Source: Bacillus thuringiensis (GTDB lineage Bacteria; Bacillota; Bacilli; Bacillales; Bacillaceae_G). From it: a stretch of DNA of 64,000 nucleotides. Below the pieces are notes generated by a model. It saw only the letters and a program-made list of their open reading frames with translations. It had not been told where the DNA came from and did not search any database. The stretch spans positions 4,462,501 through 4,526,500 of the forward strand of contig NZ_CP012099.1 in assembly GCF_001182785.1 (NCBI RefSeq). Direction: 5' to 3'. The position numbers and the translations under genes were made by a program. Below, piece after piece: positions 56,978 to 64,000 of this stretch. Every line of letters begins with the position of its first letter. Within the stretch, counting starts at the first letter, position 1.

Positions 56978-57334
56978 CACGCATCCATCCTTCACTATAT
57001 TATCTCTTTCATCATAGCAAACCGAAATCCCTTATGCCATACACGAAAACTAAATACCGAACAATTGTAATATTTCAGACATTTCTTATTAGTTTTTCTT
57101 TTATTTTTTCAAAAAAATTTGCAGGAATTTGGCGTTTTACGTAGAATTTTATGTGTTAGTTGACTGACCATATATACAATGTCAACTACCAATATTTTTC
57201 TATATAAATATTTGTTAAACTTTTGTAAAATTTAAGTAGATTAAAGCATGAATTTTATCATGTAGAGTACAATGGTAGTAACGACCTTCTTTCCTGAATG
57301 GGGTCAAAAAAACTAGTAGAGGAGTGGTTTTCTC
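56978..57334. other. Gene-free AT-rich region upstream of ytzE
   Basis: This 357-base stretch holds divergent promoters of pepV and ytzE. TAGTTGAC (57157-57164) and GTCAACTA (57181-57188) form an exact inverted repeat with a 16-base spacer, a possible operator. No reading frame with a ribosome site was found. Confidence 0.5.
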
Positions 57335-57556
57335 TTGAAACCTACAACTACTCGTATGCTAACACGCATTAAATCAATTTATATGTACATCAATGAAAAC
57401 GGAACGGTAACGACGAAAGACCTTGTAGATGAGTTCGGGATCACACCGCGAACGATACAACGTGATCTAAATGTGTTGCAGTTTAATGAACTCGTGTATA
57501 GCCCTTGCCGCGGTAAGTGGACAACAACAGGAAAGAAAGTGAGAATGACCTCATAA
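57335..57556 (+). CDS. ytzE: Small DeoR-type HTH protein YtzE
   Basis: The 73 residues are little more than a DeoR-type winged helix (TRMLTRIKSIYMYINENGTV, then TTKDLVDEFGITPRTIQRDLNVLQ), with no sugar-phosphate effector domain. Translation starts at TTG 57335 with AGAGGAG upstream, slightly far. It probably binds DNA; targets are unknown. It matches ytzE of B. subtilis in position and size. Confidence 0.82.
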   Translation: MKPTTTRMLTRIKSIYMYINENGTVTTKDLVDEFGITPRTIQRDLNVLQFNELVYSPCRGKWTTTGKKVRMTS

Positions 57557-57587
57557 CGAAAAATAATTGTATGTAAATAAATACATA

Positions 57588-57618
57588 CCCCTTTCTAACT
57601 ATTAGAAAGGGGTTTTTT
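57588..57618. terminator. Terminator between ytzE and ytzG
   Basis: CCCCTTTCTAA and TTAGAAAGGGG form a perfect stem around CTA followed by TTTTTT; it may also serve the convergent ytzG. Confidence 0.88.
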
Positions 57619-57635
57619 CTGCACCTATAAAGGTA

Positions 57636-58373
57636 CTACTTTTCAGTATCTACTTGATATGTTCTTAACATTTCTACTTCTTCATCTGTTAGCTCTCGGT
57701 ATTGTCCAAGTTCTAGTTCTTCATCTAATACTAACGGACCCATCTCTGTTCTTTTTAGGTAGACTACTTTTTTCCCTACTGCTTCAAACATACGCTTCAC
57801 TTGATGGAATTTCCCTTCCGTAATCACAAGCTCAATTTCAGAAATATCATCGCTTTTCAATATTGTAAGCGCACCTGGCTTTGTTTCATAGCCATCGTCT
57901 AAAATAACACCTTTAGCAAACTCTTTTACATCCTCTTCTGTTACTACTCCTGCAACGTGTGCATAGTATTTTTTCGGCACATGCTTTTTCGGAGATAATA
58001 ATTGATGTGATAACTTCCCATCATTTGTTATCAATAAGAAACCTTCCGTATCGATATCAAGTCGTCCAACTGGGAACGGATCAAAGATTGCATCTTCTAA
58101 TTCTAATAAATCTATTACTGTTTCATGATTATCATCTTCCGTCGCTGAAATAACACCTTGTGGTTTATGCATCATTAAGTAAACAAACTCTTTGTATTCC
58201 ACAACTTCACCGTGAATCATAACTTCTTGCTCTTCTACATTTACATGAACTTTCGCATCTTTTACTGGCGTTCCATCAATTTTCACAACGCCATCTTTCA
58301 ATAATTTCTTTACTTCTTTTCTACTTCCATATCCCATATTCGCTAATAATTTATCTAATCTCACGTTTTTCAC
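57636..58373 (-). CDS. ytzG: rRNA pseudouridine synthase YtzG (RsuA/RluB family)
   Basis: The 245 residues have an N-terminal S4 RNA-binding domain (about 1-60; RLDKLLANMGYGSRKEVKKLL) and a catalytic domain with GRLDIDTEGFLLITND (about 101-116), where the first Asp is the catalytic residue. It modifies a uridine in 16S or 23S rRNA. The gene lies directly downstream of ytgP, about 30 bases away. Confidence 0.9.
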   Translation of the reverse strand: MKNVRLDKLLANMGYGSRKEVKKLLKDGVVKIDGTPVKDAKVHVNVEEQEVMIHGEVVEYKEFVYLMMHKPQGVISATEDDNHETVIDLLELEDAIFDPFPVGRLDIDTEGFLLITNDGKLSHQLLSPKKHVPKKYYAHVAGVVTEEDVKEFAKGVILDDGYETKPGALTILKSDDISEIELVITEGKFHQVKRMFEAVGKKVVYLKRTEMGPLVLDEELELGQYRELTDEEVEMLRTYQVDTEK

Positions 58374-58390
58374 CTTCTTTATTTATCATA

Positions 58391-58415
58391 GAAAAGGGGA
58401 CGTAATTACGCCCCT
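58391..58415 (-). terminator. Terminator overlapping the ytgP stop
   Basis: AGGGGCG and CGTCCCCT pair around TAATTA and are followed by TTTTC on the minus strand. Confidence 0.65.
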
Positions 58416-60058
58416 CTTGATTTCAACTTTATTTTAAATCTACTACCAAGTTTACGTTGAATTTTATCTAATGCTTCTCCGCCAAATACTCTTTCAAGTA
58501 CTCCTGTGCGAATTGCTAACAATCCGTAAACAAGACCGCCAATACCTGCACAAATCGCAACTGTTATAAGAGCACCAATACGGCCATCAGGCGAAATCAT
58601 GAAGGATAGAAGCCATTGTGATAGTTTTACAGCAACGACCATTATAAGTGTCAGTACTGCAATTTGGAATGTTCTTTTATATACAACACCGAATGAATAG
58701 TGTGCATATTTTTTAATTTGTCGATTTGTATACCAAACAGAAGCTAAGAAACCAACTGCGGTCGCTAGAATTGCTCCTACTGTACCGAAATAACGAATAA
58801 AGATTACGTTACATACAAATTTCAAAATAACACCCATAACAAGCGCGACAATCGCATGCTTTTGCTGATTAATCCCTTGAAGAATTGCCGCTGTTACCGT
58901 AAATAAAGCAAATAACAATGCAACTGGTGCATACCACATTAATACTTGTCCACCTAATGGATCTGAGTCATAGAAAGCAGTGTAAATTGGATATGCAAGT
59001 GTTGAAATACCGATAACTGCTGGCAATGTTAAAAACATATTTGCCTGGAATGTTTGTGTAATTTGTAATTTCAAATAGCGGTATTGTTTTTCAGTAAATG
59101 ATTTTGTAATTGCTGGTACAAGCGTTAAACTAAACGCTGTTGCAAGTGATACAGGAATCATAATTAACTTATGCGTCCACATTGTGAAAATACCAAGCGC
59201 TCGCTCTGCGATATCGCCTTGACCAATCGCCTGCATAATTGAGTTAAATGTCAATGTATCAATTTGTTGATATAAAGGAATTGTTAACCCAATTACAACG
59301 TAAGGAATCGCATATGCGAATAACTCTTTAAACAATTGAACAGTACTTACTGTTGATTCTGGTACAGTTTGTTCAATTAAATATTGATCCAAATATTTTT
59401 TACGTTTTAACCAGTACCAAATTAACACACCGAGTGCTCCAACCGCTGAAACGAACGCAGCAAATGTCGCTACTCCAACTGCTGTTGCAACTGTACCACC
59501 AAGTACTTTAATAACGATAAAACTACCAGCTAATAAAAAGATGATACGAATAATTTGTTCAATAATTTGTGAAACGGTAGTTGGTCCCATAGACTGGTGA
59601 CCTTGGAAATAACCACGAATTAAACTCGCTGCTGGTACAACAATAAGTGCGAAACTTACAAGACGAATGATCGTCGTAACTTCTCCTACATTATTGTGTA
59701 TACTTTGTTTACCAAGCATCGCTTCTGCAAACAATGGCGCCGTCATGTACAGCACTAGGAACGAAAGAACTCCTGTTACTATCATCATAACCATTCCCGA
59801 GCGGAACATTCTCCGGCTCGTTTTATAATCGCCAAGCGCATTATATTTGGAAACAAATTTCGAAACAGCAAGCGGCACACCTGCCGTTGCGATACTTAAA
59901 AAGATCGTATATGGAATGTATCCATATGTATAGAGCGTTCCGCCTTCTGTGCCTACTAATGCATGAAACGGAAAGACGTAAATCATGCCTAAGAACTTTA
60001 CTAAAAATGTCCCTAGCGTAACAATAAGCGTTCCGCGCAGAAATTTCGAATCGGACAT
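58406..60058 (-). CDS. murJ: Lipid II flippase YtgP (MurJ-type, MOP superfamily)
   Basis: The 550 residues contain about 14 membrane segments, starting LRGTLIVTLGTFLVKFLGMIYVFP (parts: TFLVKFLGMIYVFPF), and fit the polysaccharide-transport/MATE-like MOP superfamily. B. subtilis YtgP can act as the lipid II flippase in peptidoglycan synthesis. AGGAGG lies eight bases before ATG 60058. It faces ytfP across a repeat-filled intergenic region. Confidence 0.9.
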   Translation of the reverse strand: MSDSKFLRGTLIVTLGTFLVKFLGMIYVFPFHALVGTEGGTLYTYGYIPYTIFLSIATAGVPLAVSKFVSKYNALGDYKTSRRMFRSGMVMMIVTGVLSFLVLYMTAPLFAEAMLGKQSIHNNVGEVTTIIRLVSFALIVVPAASLIRGYFQGHQSMGPTTVSQIIEQIIRIIFLLAGSFIVIKVLGGTVATAVGVATFAAFVSAVGALGVLIWYWLKRKKYLDQYLIEQTVPESTVSTVQLFKELFAYAIPYVVIGLTIPLYQQIDTLTFNSIMQAIGQGDIAERALGIFTMWTHKLIMIPVSLATAFSLTLVPAITKSFTEKQYRYLKLQITQTFQANMFLTLPAVIGISTLAYPIYTAFYDSDPLGGQVLMWYAPVALLFALFTVTAAILQGINQQKHAIVALVMGVILKFVCNVIFIRYFGTVGAILATAVGFLASVWYTNRQIKKYAHYSFGVVYKRTFQIAVLTLIMVVAVKLSQWLLSFMISPDGRIGALITVAICAGIGGLVYGLLAIRTGVLERVFGGEALDKIQRKLGSRFKIKLKSRGA

Positions 60059-60080
60059 ACAAAAATCCTCCTACATCTAC

Positions 60081-60243
60081 ATAAAGTGAAACTATAATTA
60101 GTTGGAGACTTCTCTCCTACTCCTTATTAGTTGAACCATTCGAGCATTTACAGGCTAACAGACTCCCTATTTACTTCTCCTAAATCTTGAGGTTTTAGTC
60201 TTATCGCCTACAAATAGCAGGATAGTGCTGAACTCTAACTTTT
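60081..60243. repeat. bcr-like structured repeat between ytgP and ytfP
   Basis: It starts with ATAAAGTGAAACTATAATTAG, then GTTGGAGACTTCTCTCC and TTAGTTGAACC, and holds a large hairpin in which GCATTTACAGGCTAACAGACT pairs imperfectly with AGTCTTATCGCCTACAAATAGC. Compared with 3091-3172 the stem sequence has changed (GGGC/GCCC to AGGC/GCCT) while pairing is kept. Confidence 0.68.
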
Positions 60244-60352
60244 GTATTGTACCACAATTCTCTCATTAAGCAGTACTTCACTCTATTTTTCTTTTAAGGG
60301 AAAACATGCTATTCTTTTAGGCAGGAAATGTAGAAAATGAGGTCGATATATT

Positions 60353-61624
60353 ATGCATTATGATGTTATTGTCATCGGCGGCGGTCCTTCTGGGCTAATG
60401 GCTGCAATTGGTGCTGCAGAAGAAGGCGCAAATGTCTTGCTTCTTGATAAAGGAAATAAACTTGGGCGTAAACTTGCGATTTCTGGTGGCGGGCGCTGTA
60501 ACGTAACGAACCGTCTACCACTTGATGAAATTGTTAAACATATACCAGGAAACGGTCGCTTCTTATACAGCGCTTTTTCTATTTTTAATAATGAAGATAT
60601 TATTACATTCTTCGAAAATCTTGGTGTTAAATTGAAAGAAGAAGACCACGGTCGCATGTTCCCTGTGTCAAACAAAGCGCAATCTGTTGTAGACTCACTT
60701 TTAACACGATTAAAAGACTTAGGTGTAAAAATCCGTACAAATACGCCTGTTGAAACGATTGAATATGAAAATGGTCAAACGAAAGCAGTTGTACTGCAAA
60801 CAGGCGAAGTGTTAGAAACGAATCACGTCGTTATCGCTGTTGGCGGAAAATCAGTTCCTCAAACTGGTTCCACTGGAGACGGATACGCTTGGGCTGAAAA
60901 AGCAGGTCATACAATTACAGAATTATTCCCAACAGAAGTACCTATTCTTTCAAACGAGCCGTTTATACGTGATCGCTCATTACAAGGTCTTGCTTTACGT
61001 GATATAAACTTAAGCGTATTAAACCCGAAAGGAAAAGCTATCATTTCTCACAAAATGGACATGCTCTTCACTCATTTTGGCCTATCTGGTCCTGCTGCTC
61101 TTCGCTGTAGTCAATTCGTCGTGAAAGCATTGAAAAAGTTTAAAACGAATACAATACAAATGAGTATTGATGCATTGCCAGAGGAAAATAGTGAGCAACT
61201 ATTTCAGCGCATGCTGAAACAAATGAAAGAAGATCCGAAAAAAGGAATTAAAAACGTTTTAAAAGGTTATGTCCCTGAACGTTACTTCCTATTCTTACTA
61301 GAAAAAAATGAAATTGACGGTAGTGAACAAGCTGGACAAGTTTCTCACGAAAAGATTCGCGCACTTGTGAAAGACTTTAAAGAGTTTACTGTGAATGTAA
61401 ATGGTACGCAGTCAATTGAAAAAGCATTCGTTACTGGCGGAGGTGTATCCGTGAAAGAAATTAACCCGAAAGAAATGTCTTCTAAATTTACGAACGGCTT
61501 ATATTTCTGCGGAGAAGTTCTTGATATTCACGGTTATACTGGTGGCTATAATATTACATCAGCCCTTGTTACTGGTAGAATTGCCGGAACGACAGCTGGA
61601 GAAAACGCGAAAATGCAATATTAA
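60353..61624 (+). CDS. ytfP: HI0933-family FAD flavoprotein YtfP
   Basis: The 423 residues begin with the FAD-binding Rossmann motif [21 protein letters not shown] (GxGxxG at about 9-14, quoted in part), then the family block [12 protein letters not shown] (about 45-56), [17 protein letters not shown] (about 163-179) and a C-terminal [16 protein letters not shown] and [15 protein letters not shown]. The flavoprotein group includes BaiN and related oxidoreductases; the physiological substrate is unknown. It ends in a strong terminator. Confidence 0.9.
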   Translation: MHYDVIVIGGGPSGLMAAIGAAEEGANVLLLDKGNKLGRKLAISGGGRCNVTNRLPLDEIVKHIPGNGRFLYSAFSIFNNEDIITFFENLGVKLKEEDHGRMFPVSNKAQSVVDSLLTRLKDLGVKIRTNTPVETIEYENGQTKAVVLQTGEVLETNHVVIAVGGKSVPQTGSTGDGYAWAEKAGHTITELFPTEVPILSNEPFIRDRSLQGLALRDINLSVLNPKGKAIISHKMDMLFTHFGLSGPAALRCSQFVVKALKKFKTNTIQMSIDALPEENSEQLFQRMLKQMKEDPKKGIKNVLKGYVPERYFLFLLEKNEIDGSEQAGQVSHEKIRALVKDFKEFTVNVNGTQSIEKAFVTGGGVSVKEINPKEMSSKFTNGLYFCGEVLDIHGYTGGYNITSALVTGRIAGTTAGENAKMQY

Positions 61625-61656
61625 AAAAAGAAACAGGGATTCCTGTTTCTTTTTTA
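61624..61656 (+). terminator. ytfP terminator
   Basis: AAAAAAAGAAACAGG and CCTGTTTCTTTTTT form a perfect stem with a short loop, directly after the stop codon. Confidence 0.9.
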
Positions 61657-61670
61657 ATATTGCCATGAAA

Positions 61671-61760
61671 TCATTATCGGCGATTCCACAGATATATCAG
61701 CGATTCTGTAATTATATCGGCGATTTCTCAAATATATCGACTTACCGACAAGAAGCGACA
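61671..61760 (+). repeat. GCGATT-family repeat array with 20-base period
   Basis: GCGATT cores start at 61680, 61700 and 61720, exactly 20 bases apart, each preceded by TATC(A/G). The array ends with ATATATCGACTTACCGACA. It lies between the ytfP terminator and the MFS gene. Confidence 0.75.
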
Positions 61761-61866
61761 AACATCTGCTCCATGTAACTTTCCATTGCTTTTTTGTTGC
61801 TTTATATACCTTAGTACCTTTATATTTTATATTGTTGAATATTTAAAAAGGGTAAGGGGAAAACAA

Positions 61867-63303
61867 ATGAGAAAAAAAGTCATGATGTCTTTAATGTTAA
61901 TGACGTTTCTTTCTGCGGTAGAAGGAACGATTGTTAGTACAGCAATCCCTCGTATAACGAGTGATTTGTCAGGCGTCGAACTTGTTAGTTGGGTATATGC
62001 AATTTATATGCTTGCAACAGCTGTTTCGACTCCAATATACGGAAAGCTCGCTGATTTATTTGGTCGTAAAAAAGTTTTACTTATCGGAGCTACAATCTTT
62101 TTAGTCGGTTCTGCACTTTGCGGAGTCGTTACATCGATGGAACAATTAATTTTCTTCCGCGCGCTTCAAGGTATCGGTGCTGGTGCTGTTATGCCAATCA
62201 CAATGACGATTATTGGAGACTTATATAGCGAAGCGAAAGACCGCGCGAAAGCACAAGGTTGGATGAGTGCTGTTTGGGGTGTATCCGGTGTTATCGGACC
62301 GTTAGTAGGTGGATTTTTAGTTGATTCTCTTTCTTGGCGTTATATTTTCTTCTTAAACGTCCCATTCGGAATTATCGCTTGCTTAATGATTGTAATTTAC
62401 TACAAAGAATCTATTAAACCTGCTAAACATCATATCGATTATCTTGGTGCAACAGTTTTTTCATTAAGTACAATCGCTCTACTATATGCATTATTAACAG
62501 GTAGCAGTAAGCAAAACTGGGGAGACATGACAATTATCGGCCTATTAATCTTTGCCGCTATTTCATTCATTATTTTCTTGTTCATCGAGAAAAAATCTCC
62601 GGAACCATTAATTCCGCTAGCACTTTTCTCTAACCGTACATTATCTACGATAAATATATTAACTCTTATTGCTGGCGCAATGATTATTAGTATTACAATG
62701 TACCTTCCAATTTGGAGTCAAGGTGTATTAGGGAAAAATGCGACAGAAGCTGGACTTATTTTAATGCCAATTCCTGTTATGTGGACATTTGGCGCTATTT
62801 TCTCTGGTAACTTAGTAGGCAAATTAAAAACAAAACAAATCATTTTACTTGGAGCTAGCATTTTATCAGTCGCTACGTTCTTATTATTTACACTATCAAC
62901 CAATTCACCATCGTTCCTTATTTATGTAGCAGTCGGATTATTCGGCTTAGGAATGGGGCTTGTGACACCGATTTACATGGTAACAATTCAAGCAGCCGTA
63001 CCAGCTCATACACGCGGAACAGCTGTTGGTTTAAATACATTTATTAATACATTTAGTCAAACGTTAGGTGCTGCAATATTCGGTACAATCTTCAATACGA
63101 TGATTCACGCACGTGGTATTAAAAATCTTGATCTTGTATCTGGTGGACATGGTGGTACTACAGCAAACGTAGTAAGCGAATCACAATCCGCATTAGCATC
63201 AAGTGTACACGTCATTTATATGAGCACTTTCGTATTAGCAGTATGTACATTAATTATCGCTTGGCTTTTATTAAAGCCAGCTACACAAACAAGCGAGCAA
63301 TAA
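61867..63303 (+). CDS. MFS multidrug exporter, DHA2 family
   Basis: The 478 residues contain about 14 membrane segments (EmrB/QacA type). The family motifs are visible: ISAVEGTIVSTAIP-like motif D1 near 16-30, GKLADLFGRKKVLLIG (about 60-75, motif A), LIFFRALQGIGAGAVMP (motif B) and GWMSAVWGVSGVIGPLVGG (motif C). It should export drugs or lipophilic compounds using the proton gradient. ATG 61867 follows AAGGGGAAAAC; a longer frame upstream lacks a ribosome site. No regulator is adjacent. Confidence 0.9.
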   Translation: MRKKVMMSLMLMTFLSAVEGTIVSTAIPRITSDLSGVELVSWVYAIYMLATAVSTPIYGKLADLFGRKKVLLIGATIFLVGSALCGVVTSMEQLIFFRALQGIGAGAVMPITMTIIGDLYSEAKDRAKAQGWMSAVWGVSGVIGPLVGGFLVDSLSWRYIFFLNVPFGIIACLMIVIYYKESIKPAKHHIDYLGATVFSLSTIALLYALLTGSSKQNWGDMTIIGLLIFAAISFIIFLFIEKKSPEPLIPLALFSNRTLSTINILTLIAGAMIISITMYLPIWSQGVLGKNATEAGLILMPIPVMWTFGAIFSGNLVGKLKTKQIILLGASILSVATFLLFTLSTNSPSFLIYVAVGLFGLGMGLVTPIYMVTIQAAVPAHTRGTAVGLNTFINTFSQTLGAAIFGTIFNTMIHARGIKNLDLVSGGHGGTTANVVSESQSALASSVHVIYMSTFVLAVCTLIIAWLLLKPATQTSEQ

Positions 63304-63304
63304 T

Positions 63305-63336
63305 AAAGAGGATGACCATTTTGGTCATCCTTTTTT
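63305..63336. terminator. Bidirectional terminator between the MFS and ArsR genes
   Basis: AAAGAGGATGACCA and TGGTCATCCTTTTTT form a near-perfect stem with a T run, shared with the convergent ArsR gene. Confidence 0.87.
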
Positions 63337-63658
63337 ATTCATCATTCTCCACAATATGTTTCAGCATGGATAATTTATTATCCCAAAAACGTTCATAATA
63401 CGAGAGCCACTGTTGTAATTCTTCTAACGGTTCTGGATGCAAACGATATATCTTCTCTCTTCCGCTTTTTCTTCCACTTACTAAATTCGCTTCCGAAAGA
63501 ATATGAAGGTGCTTTACAACCGCAGTACGACTCATCGGGAAATGATCCGTTATTTTGGAAATCGGTAACTCTTTGTCACTTAATAACCGTATTACTTCTC
63601 GGCGGGTTGGATCAGCAATTGCTTGAAATACATCATATTTCGCTGCTGACGAGGACAC
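63335..63658 (-). CDS. ArsR-family transcriptional regulator
   Basis: The 107 residues start at GTG 63658, immediately after the stop of the SRPBCC gene. They form an ArsR winged helix (FQAIADPTRREVIRLLSDKE; RTAVVKHLHILSEANLV) followed by a short helical end. No metal-binding cysteines are present, so this is the metal-independent type usually paired with SRPBCC (AHSA1) proteins. It probably controls its own operon. Confidence 0.87.
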   Translation of the reverse strand: MSSSAAKYDVFQAIADPTRREVIRLLSDKELPISKITDHFPMSRTAVVKHLHILSEANLVSGRKSGREKIYRLHPEPLEELQQWLSYYERFWDNKLSMLKHIVENDE

Positions 63659-64000
63659 TTAGCCTTCGACAACCTTTTTCAGTTTTTCATTTACAATCGC
63701 TACCCAACCACCGCTCATTCTATCGCGAATAATAGAGCTCTTCGCATTCGCTTTCGGAAGAATTTCATCAGGATGTTTCCAGCCGCCGTGAATTAACGTA
63801 AATTCTGTTTTGTTATCTCCTAAGTCTTTCAAATTAAATGAAACAACCCAGCCATCTGTATCCCATGAGAAAGATAAATGGTTTGGCTCATCAATTTCTA
63901 ACACTTTACATGGTGATGGCCCAAATGGCGATTGCACATGAAATTCATGCCCTACCTCTAATACAAAATCATTTGGCATAAACCATGACGCAATCCCTTC
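63659..64000 (-). CDS. SRPBCC/AHSA1-domain protein, 5' part missing
   Basis: The gene runs off the right edge; 113 codons plus stop are visible. [19 protein letters not shown], then [21 protein letters not shown] and [10 protein letters not shown] show the START-like AHSA1 fold that binds hydrophobic ligands. It precedes the ArsR gene with no gap between the TAA and GTG, so both are co-translated. An internal ATG at 63979 is not the true start because the frame stays open and conserved upstream of it. Confidence 0.82.
   Translation of the reverse strand, partial: EGIASWFMPNDFVLEVGHEFHVQSPFGPSPCKVLEIDEPNHLSFSWDTDGWVVSFNLKDLGDNKTEFTLIHGGWKHPDEILPKANAKSSIIRDRMSGGWVAIVNEKLKKVVEG

Noticed and set aside
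61671..61760. 20-base spaced GCGATT repeats as a CRISPR or replication iteron array
   Set aside because: Units are too short and degenerate for CRISPR, and no replication initiator gene or origin is nearby; an iteron role has no support.

Overview
The window looks like a chromosomal segment of a Bacillus cereus-group bacterium (cereus/thuringiensis/anthracis type). It has low GC, strong AGGAGG-type ribosome binding sites, an alpha/beta-type spore protein and bacillithiol-linked genes. Gene order matches the B. subtilis ytcI-sspA-thiI-nifZ-ezrA-refZ-ytsP-rpsD-tyrS-acsA-acuABC-ccpA-aroA-ytxGJ-murC-sftA-ytpRQP-ytoP-ytnP-trmB-amyX-pepV-ytgP-ytfP backbone, with B. cereus-type additions between the backbone genes. 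No rRNA, tRNA, IS element, prophage, CRISPR array or replication origin was seen.

Layout. 1-5,029: end of an acyl-CoA synthetase, SASP, the sulfur-relay pair iscS/thiI, a structured intergenic repeat, and ezrA. 5,240-9,663: LysR regulator divergent from an EamA exporter, refZ, free-Met-sulfoxide reductase, methionine gamma-lyase. 9,843-13,925: rpsD with promoter and leader, a stand-alone restriction-type nuclease gene bracketed by two near-identical terminators, then tyrS behind a Tyr-specific T-box. 14,003-20,270: an ECF sigma operon, a maltose-type acetyltransferase behind a perfect palindrome, acsA, and the divergent acuABC operon that controls AcsA by reversible acetylation. 20,414-28,732: accessory genes (hydrolase, two-component system, ankyrin lipoprotein, oxidoreductase, small membrane proteins), mscL and ccpA. 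29,225-30,179: a decayed chorismate mutase/DAHP synthase gene (aroA). 30,346-39,589: CamS-like lipoprotein, ytxG/brxC, M29 aminopeptidase, acetyltransferases, a MerR/EamA pair, murC, nicotinate phosphoribosyltransferase. 39,651-43,535: an sftA DNA translocase enlarged by two tandem-repeat tracts. 43,691-64,000: cell-wall amidase, the ytp/yto/ytn housekeeping genes, pullulanase, dipeptidase, lipid II flippase, flavoprotein, an MFS drug exporter, and an ArsR/SRPBCC pair cut by the window edge.

Functional links. AcsA carries the SGK motif at Lys549 that AcuA acetylates; AcuC is the deacetylase and AcuB a CBS/ACT sensor. IscS feeds sulfur to ThiI. CcpA lies beside the broken aroA. EzrA, SftA, MurC and YtgP all serve division and wall synthesis.

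The most unusual content is non-coding. One repeat family (ATATATC(A/G)GCGATT ending in CGACTTACCGACA, 20/41-bp period) occurs at six intergenic sites, mostly just beyond terminators. A second family, with TAAAGT-GAA-ACTTTA ends and a large hairpin showing apparent paired base changes, occurs at five sites and may be one of the B. cereus-group bcr repeats. Neither explanation could be tested here. I found no clearly new multi-gene system. The best candidates for a second look are the nuclease insertion, the two repeat families, the sigma-factor operon and the sftA repeat tracts.
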